Source: Hofstenia miamia
Lineage: Eukaryota > Xenacoelomorpha > Acoela
Length of the DNA: 64,000 nucleotides
NCBI GenBank assembly: GCA_004352715.1
Contig: SCFE01000104.1
Location: 25,351-89,350 of the forward strand
Direction of reading: 5' to 3'
Shown here: in pieces, positions 58,439 to 64,000 of the stretch
How the letters are laid out: every line of letters starts with the position of its first letter
Position numbering within the stretch: position 1 is the stretch's first letter
Program-made: the position numbers and the translations under genes
The notes under the pieces: generated by a model
What the model saw: the letters and a program-made list of their open reading frames with translations, nothing else
Databases searched by the model: none
What the model was told of the DNA's origin: nothing

Positions 58439-60711
58439 TAGGGCATCCATAAATATGAATTTAAAATGCCAGAATATGACCTAATTTTTATGATAAAATA
58501 TGACCTTATTTTTAAAAATATGACTAAAAATATGTGCTTTCAGATGAAATAAATCAACTATATTATAACCTCTAACTCAATCATTCTGGTCTTGTCCAAC
58601 CACAGACTACAGAAGAAGACAAAACAAAATAAACACATTTGTAGACAAAACACCATAAACAGAATAAAAAAGTTATTAATGCAAATTATAGTAGCATAGC
58701 ATGTACCTTCCAAATATTTGCTGTATTGAAGTTTCTGTCATCTGCTAGCATTTCTTTAACATTGAGAAACTGCTCAACTGATGCTAAGATGGCTATTCAT
58801 AGCAAATTTTTTCTATATAAGATGATATATTGCATCAGTTGTTATTGAATCAAAGCAACGAGACTGCCATAAATTTGTTTTCAACATTTGAATTTGTTGT
58901 TTCAATTATTTGATTTAGATCAGCAATACTTTCATATTGCTTTATCAAAATAATTCTTCTGTTATTCCTACTTGAACAACTGCTTCTTTGGCTCAGCTAC
59001 CAAGACGAAAAGTATCAGTGAAGCTATTTACAACCTAACAGACATTAACAAGTTCCTTTAAGTAATACAATGCTGCATTAAGCCAAATGGTCCATCAAGT
59101 CATTACAACATCAGGAGGAGCTCCAAATCCATCAAACCAAGAACAATGAGTCATGTTGCATTTATATGGGCTATAAGAATATTAATTTTCTTAAACTTGG
59201 ATCATATTTGCATTGTGCAATTATGTAGCACATGTGCCAAACAAAAACTGTGAAACAATAGTGGATAAAGTTTCTACAAAATTTTGCCAGCTGACATTAT
59301 GTAAGGTGTGGCATCTGTGAAAAGCAAGCAAAGCTGGTGATGGTCTGCTCCAAGAAATTTCATAGCATCATTGATAACAAAAACAAGTAAGGATTTTCAT
59401 CAACACTAACTTTTATCAACAACAAAGAAGAATTTCCTTTGAAACTAATGACTAATTGATTTCAAGTTCTTTAGTTGAAATTGCATCAATACAATTAAAA
59501 CATGTGGACTGACTTGGAAGAGGATGTTCAATGTTGGTGAATAATGCTTGTAGTTCTATGTTGCATTGTTTATGCAATGGAATATTGCCTAAAAGATGGC
59601 CTGAGCAATGTTATTTACAAAATTTTGATTGGGAAAAGATATTAACATTTGATTTGATGCTAATTACTGCAGCTTGACTAACTTCTGTTTATGTTTTTCA
59701 GTGTTGTAGTGCTGGATCACAAAAAAACTTTTATCATGTTTTACAATGACATTGCAAAGTAGTGTGGAATAATCAGTTGGAAAGGGAAAAGGAAAGAAAC
59801 AAAGACTAATAATAAATTGTAAATTATTTCATAATCTCTTCTTGTACATCAACCTAATTATCCCTTATAAATATTTTTAAGTTTAAATTAAGTGCAGTTA
59901 CAACATACTGCTTATCAGTAAATCATTTTGGTGAAAAGAATAACATGAACTCACTACAGTTAATAAATATTGACATTGCATAAAATCAGCGGACAAGGGC
60001 AATGTTTGAATAACAATTTGCCAACAAATAGCTGGAAAGCTACCTTTAGTCTAACCATTTGTTTTAGATCCAAATTCTTACAGCATTATAATAAACCTTA
60101 TTATACATATGAGGTGCCTACAAGTCCTCATAATTATTACATGTGTAAATTGATTACTAACTTAATGACCCTTTGCAAAGACTTAATCATTGAATTGAGA
60201 ACCATTCTGTTTCTGCTGATGACATTGATTGCCTTCATTTATTTAGTAGGAGAGTTATGTATTCATATAAATGTAATGTTATTTATTTGTAGGGAATATA
60301 ACAAGATAATGCAGTCAGGTTGTGCACTTCTCATATTTATTGCTCTGAAAATTCATAATAAGAGTTATCAATACACTAAATTAATTAAGAACACATCACA
60401 CACTGAGAACATCTCAGTGCAATGAGAGGTTTGGTGAGTTGCAGTTTGATCTCTGCCAACTGGAAATTGTTACAAACCAACTCTTAGATGGGGAAGTTTA
60501 ATAATTGGTTCAATTCTGCTGCAAAATATGATTTGTATGACCTACAAAATTAAAGTATCACCAAATTTTAGAAATGAGATGAAATATGACTTTATATAAT
60601 TTAATATGCTTTGTACAAGGTGACTATGTTCCTGAAAATGCTAAATTTCTATAATTCATACAAAATATACTTAAAGAAAAGATATGACTTTTATGAATTT
60701 TGGATGCCCTA
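58439..60711 (-). mobile_element. hAT transposon with TIRs and decayed 8-bp target duplication
   Basis: Left end TAGGGCATCCATAAATATGA, right end the inverse of TAGGGCATCCAAAATTCATA; the first ten bases are identical. The 8 bp outside are GTTATCAG and ATTATAGG, five of eight equal, as expected for an old 8-bp hAT target duplication. The transposase remnant lies on the minus strand inside. Length is about 2.3 kb. Confidence 0.7.
58690..59720 (-). pseudogene. hAT transposase, decayed
   Basis: Minus-strand frames read VINDAMKFLGADHHQLCLLF, TDATPYIMSAGKIL, LFHSFCLAHVLHNC and INILIAHI. After frame changes they continue with APPDVVMT-stop-WTIWLNAALYY, LKELVNVC, QYESIADLN and MLKKC. The block with a DA.PYM..AG, followed by C.AH.LHNC and PP..V.TRW..WL.AALYY, is the catalytic core and insertion domain of hAT transposases of the CGGBP1-like group. 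The TRW Arg codon is TGA. An N-terminal zinc-finger region is not clear. Confidence 0.75.
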
Positions 60712-60932
60712 ATTATAGGTTTTAATGAATTGATTGGAAAGCTAAACAGTAAAAAACTTCTGTTCATAGACTTAACATACAAGCACACTTTCAAAAACAG
60801 GCCATCTACACAAACAAAGGATAGGATGGAAGTTGTAGTCCTGCTAGAAGCCCAATAAATGACTTTGTGGTCCTGAGTACTACTTGTGTGCTTCTTCATT
60901 TAGCTTTCTATTTTCATTAGTGATCAAACCTC

Positions 60933-61865
60933 TGTAATGCAAAATAACTATAAGTAATTTAATGTAGAATCAGGGGTGCTCTAGCTACTCCAGCAGTCCT
61001 GAGAAACTCAAAAGTTCAATCAAAGTTTGCAGAGGCTACCATTGTAGAGAGTGACCCACATTCTAACAAAAGAGGGAACATTGGTAGTTTGCCAATTCAA
61101 TAAAGAAAAACAGAAGCTATCCACTGAGAATATATTTCCTGCAGTGACCAATTCACATTGTATCACACCAAGCCATATCCAGGAAGCCATCCTTACTTGT
61201 CAAGGCACTAATTGTGTCTCAAGTATTAATTTCTAGCTCAAATAAACAATTTAGCTCAGTGTTCTATTATCTCAGCTCATGTAAATAATAAAACAAAAGC
61301 CATGTAGTTACCATGCATTCATGTTTGTCAATGGCTTATTATATTTGCAGTGTGTTATTTAAGTGCATTTATGAAAATGAAATGATTGAAATAAAGGTTG
61401 TTAATCCCTACATGTACACGTAGTCATAACTTAAAGTGACCACAATTGGGGCTGCCATCTGTTAAGGAGCTAGTTGTTGCCCCAGAAACAGTGGAGTAAC
61501 TCCCAAGTCCTTGCCAGATCTTTAGCAAAAATCATTAAGTTAAAATCTATGACAAATCTAAAAGTGGTTAGCAAAGTAAATAAAATTCAAAAAGTTGAAG
61601 TGTGAATAAATTTTATTGTGCATTCACTACAAGTCTCTCATGCATTCATAACAATTGCTAGAATTTTTACCTGGTATGTGTTTACAAAGTTTCACATGAA
61701 TTCCCAATAAATTAATGGAAATACTGCACTTTGAAAGTAAAAGAAATTAATATCAATAAATTGATAGCAACAAATCAATATGTCATCATGATGTAACACT
61801 AAATTAGAGTGCCAGATAATTGAAAAAGTGACAATAATCAAAATAGGGGCCCAAGTGGCTCTACA
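60933..61865 (-). repeat. putative 3' LTR of the diverged Gypsy element
   Basis: The right boundary is well placed: the minus strand reads GGGGAGGGGGTG, a polypurine tract, directly before TGTAGAGCCACTTGGG (LTR start at 61865). The left boundary is a guess, taken from TGTAATGC at 60933, which resembles the TGTAATATCC edge of the other LTRs. Confidence 0.4.
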
Positions 61866-62629
61866 CACCCCCTCCCCATTGAACAGTTAAGTTTGCTGTA
61901 GAAGGTGAACAGTGGGACACAACAATAACTTTTGAGTCTCCTCCACCATTTCAGCTGCTAGAATGTCATCCCAGGACAAGACTTTGGCATATTTGGGTTG
62001 CCTAGTAATCTGCATCAGGGTTTTTCTTTGTGTAATGTCTTCATTGCAGAGACAGAAAAATCCAATCTCAAGTAGGCAAGAGCTAATAGAGCAGTTTCTT
62101 CTCAAATTATTGAGCCTCCTTGTGAGGGTGTCACTGAATCATTCATATAGCCAAAGACCTTTTAAAGTGATCATGACCATCATGAGCACATTGGTGTCTG
62201 ATGTGTGAATGTCATCTGCACTGACCTGGGTATTAGGGTAGAAGTGCATAAGAACTTCTCATAGTGATTCCATCCTAGTAGCATGGTCCATGAAATGATA
62301 CTCATAAACTTGTTGGAGCATCATTTCCTCTGGGTGATTTGTTTCAGCTCATAACAGATTATTGTATTAATTTTGGGCCTGTGCTTGGCATCAATAACAA
62401 AAGGAATGATGTCTATGGAGCAGGTTAATGATTTGGCTTTGTAGGTACTTCTAAACTTATTCTTCATTTCTTTAGATAAGTTATCTTGGACAAAGCTAAT
62501 GGTTTTAGGGGTCACAATAAAATATGAGTGGAGTACCTTGTCTCCAACTTTAGATGTTTTCCTTTGCCTTTCTTCTGTCTTCTTGGAACATACAATAGTT
62601 GTAGCATGTGATGAAGGACTGGGACTAAG

Positions 62630-63003
62630 AGGGGGGGGGNNNNNNNNNNNNNNNNNNNNNNNNNNNNNNNNNNNNNNNNNNNNNNNNNNNNNNNNNNNNN
62701 NNNNNNNNNNNNNNNNNNNNNNNNNNNNNNNNNNNNNNNNNNNNNNNNNNNNNNNNNNNNNNNNNNNNNNNNNNNNNNNNNNNNNNNNNNNNNNNNNNNN
62801 NNNNNNNNNNNNNNNNNNNNNNNNNNNNNNNNNNNNNNNNNNNNNNNNNNNNNNNNNNNNNNNNNNNNNNNNNNNNNNNNNNNNNNNNNNNNNNNNNNNN
62901 NNNNNNNNNNNNNNNNNNNNNNNNNNNNNNNNNNNNNNNNNNNNNNNNNNNNNNNNNNNNNNNNNNNNNNNNNNNNNNNNNNNNNNNNNNNNNNNNNNNN
63001 NNN
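62630..63003. other. poly-G run and 364-N gap
   Basis: Nine or more G just before the gap at 62640. Sequencing probably failed in the G-run and the 45-bp repeat. Confidence 0.95.
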
Positions 63004-63083
63004 GCTCCCAAGGAGAGTGTTGTCTCCCCAAGTAATGGTGGGAATCAGGCTCCCAAGGAGAGTGTTGTCTCCCCAAGTAGTGG
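63004..63083. repeat. 45-bp tandem repeat next to a gap
   Basis: The unit GCTCCCAAGGAGAGTGTTGT... (45 bp) occurs almost twice and runs into the gap at 62640-63003, so more copies are likely. On the minus strand it encodes a 15-residue period containing WGDNTLLGS. It sits between integrase tail and extra frame, where element 1 has its A-D-S-R repeats. Confidence 0.8.
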
Positions 63084-64000
63084 CGTGGTCTGCTATGAGA
63101 GTCCTCTGTTTGTGATCTCCCTCATTTCTGTGAGGTGCCTTCATCTGCTTGGTGCCAGGATGCTTCTTGTCTCCTTGTTTCATCTCTCAGGTTGAGTCAT
63201 CATCAAACACATTGTCTGGTGGGCAGTTGATTCTTGGTTCATTTCATCTATTAACCTTGGTTACTAAACATAGAGATTAAATTGAGTTCCCAATCTTGGG
63301 TATTAAATGATCTAAATACTCTTAGTCTCTAACTCTACATCTAGACAAAATATGAGTAGCAGTAATGTTGCTAATATTACCAAGGTTACTATCATATTCA
63401 ACCTCATTGAGGTCATCTTCCTCACATTCAGTGAGGTTATCATAAAACTCCAATTCATTTACTCCATCATCAATGAGTGAAAACTTGCTATTAGGGTCAA
63501 TGACAACATTATTGATATCTTTAACAGCTCACTTGAGTCATTGAAAGTGGGTGACTCTCCCATTATTTAATAAATACTTGTGGTGATCTAACACCTTAGG
63601 TATGACAAACAGACCTTGCCAATTAGTGCCAAGTTTTCATACTTGACTAGTATTGGTCACTTGGTGAGGGAAATAGGCAAAGACCTTGTCAACTTGTTTA
63701 TGAGGCTTGCCATATAATTTAAGAATAAATTTTGACCACTGGTAGACAAGAGATTGATTTGTATTTTAACAGACAGTGAGGTGCACTTCCTGAAGTTTGT
63801 GCAGCATGTGGTTTACAAAGTTTTCCAAAGTAGGTTCATTATAATCTGGAAACATAATGGAGAGAGGCATACTTGCTTTGCAACCAAACATTTCCTTGAA
63901 GGGGCTGAACTTTGTTGTGGAGTGGACTGTGGTGTTGTAGAAATACTCCACAGTCTTGATGACTTGCTTCCAGTTCTGACCCACTGCTTGGGCAAGGGCA

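Larger units (their letters stand above)
61866..63995 (-). pseudogene. diverged Ty3/Gypsy element: integrase end and post-integrase frame
   Basis: Minus strand, running off the right edge. Integrase end at 63995-63540: KTVEYFYNTTVHSTTKFSPF, KEMFGCKASMPLS, VFAYFPHQVT, then KYLLNNGRVTHFQ, which corresponds to YMLDNNRLLHFQ in element 1. After an acidic stretch (ECEEDDLNEVEYD) and a 45-bp tandem repeat, 62620-61887 encodes SKVGDKVLHSYFIVTP, DNLSKEMKNKF, IIPFVIDAKHRPKINTIICY and DDIHTSDTNVLMM. These align with SKIDGETLHLYFMVTS, LSPETKAHI, LPIVLNANNRLKVNVIISY and INIDAENLMII of the element 1 frame. Stops and frame changes are present. It shows that the extra frame is older than the element 1/2 family. 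Confidence 0.65.

Noticed and set aside
59970-60425. 151-codon plus-strand open frame
   Set aside because: It lies inside the hAT element opposite its transposase strand, lacks any recognisable motif and has AT-rich chance composition.

Overview
This is a clearly AT-rich stretch of animal (probably invertebrate) genome with no host gene that I can recognise. Nearly everything supportable is transposable-element sequence, most of it decayed by stops and frameshifts, plus (TA)n microsatellites and assembly gaps. Three gaps of exactly 1000 N and one pair of near-identical 169-bp blocks joined by a single N show that this is a draft scaffold. The mix of Penelope-like, R2-like and Jockey/CR1-like retroelements, Ty3/Gypsy, Tc1, hAT and possibly MULE elements fits a metazoan; I cannot name the species.

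Layout. 0-2.1 kb: R2-like non-LTR retrotransposon with an internal deletion. 2.6-4.1 kb: Penelope-like element (RT plus GIY-YIG) on the minus strand, next to a small hAT/ZMYM-like fragment. 5.1-8.4 kb: two non-coding terminal-inverted-repeat (TIR) elements, one with 11-bp subterminal repeats and one fold-back type. 9.9-11.5 kb: a nearly complete Tc1 element with IR/DR ends. 12.3-13.5 kb: a second Tc1-like element. 15.1 and 30.2 kb: ACATG-rich inverted repeats that face each other across the first Gypsy cluster.

17.4-28.8 kb and 37-53 kb hold several copies of one Ty3/Gypsy lineage, called here element 1 (17.4-26.6), element 2 (39.1-47.0), element 3 (27.6-28.8), element 4 (48.1-51.9, plus strand) and element 5 (37.0-39.1, older). 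LTR boundaries (TGT...ACA), a primer binding site and a polypurine tract can be read directly. The order is gag(CCHC) - protease - RT - RNase H - integrase - a further reading frame of roughly 1.1 kaa. That 3' reading frame has no recognisable family and no obvious membrane segment, yet recurs in a clearly diverged element at 61.9-64.0 kb. It is the most unusual feature of the window. A degenerate repeat with an A-D-S-R core occurs both between protease and RT and between integrase and this extra frame.

The insertions are nested: a divergent LTR cuts a Jockey-like element (33.9-35.9 kb), element 2 sits in the integrase of element 5, and a solo LTR cuts the integrase of element 4. 52.9-64 kb continues with a probable MULE remnant, a Tc1 remnant, a hAT element with TIRs and a decayed 8-bp target duplication, and the diverged Gypsy element at the right edge. 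All coding calls are pseudogenes or probable pseudogenes, judged by reading and not by database search.
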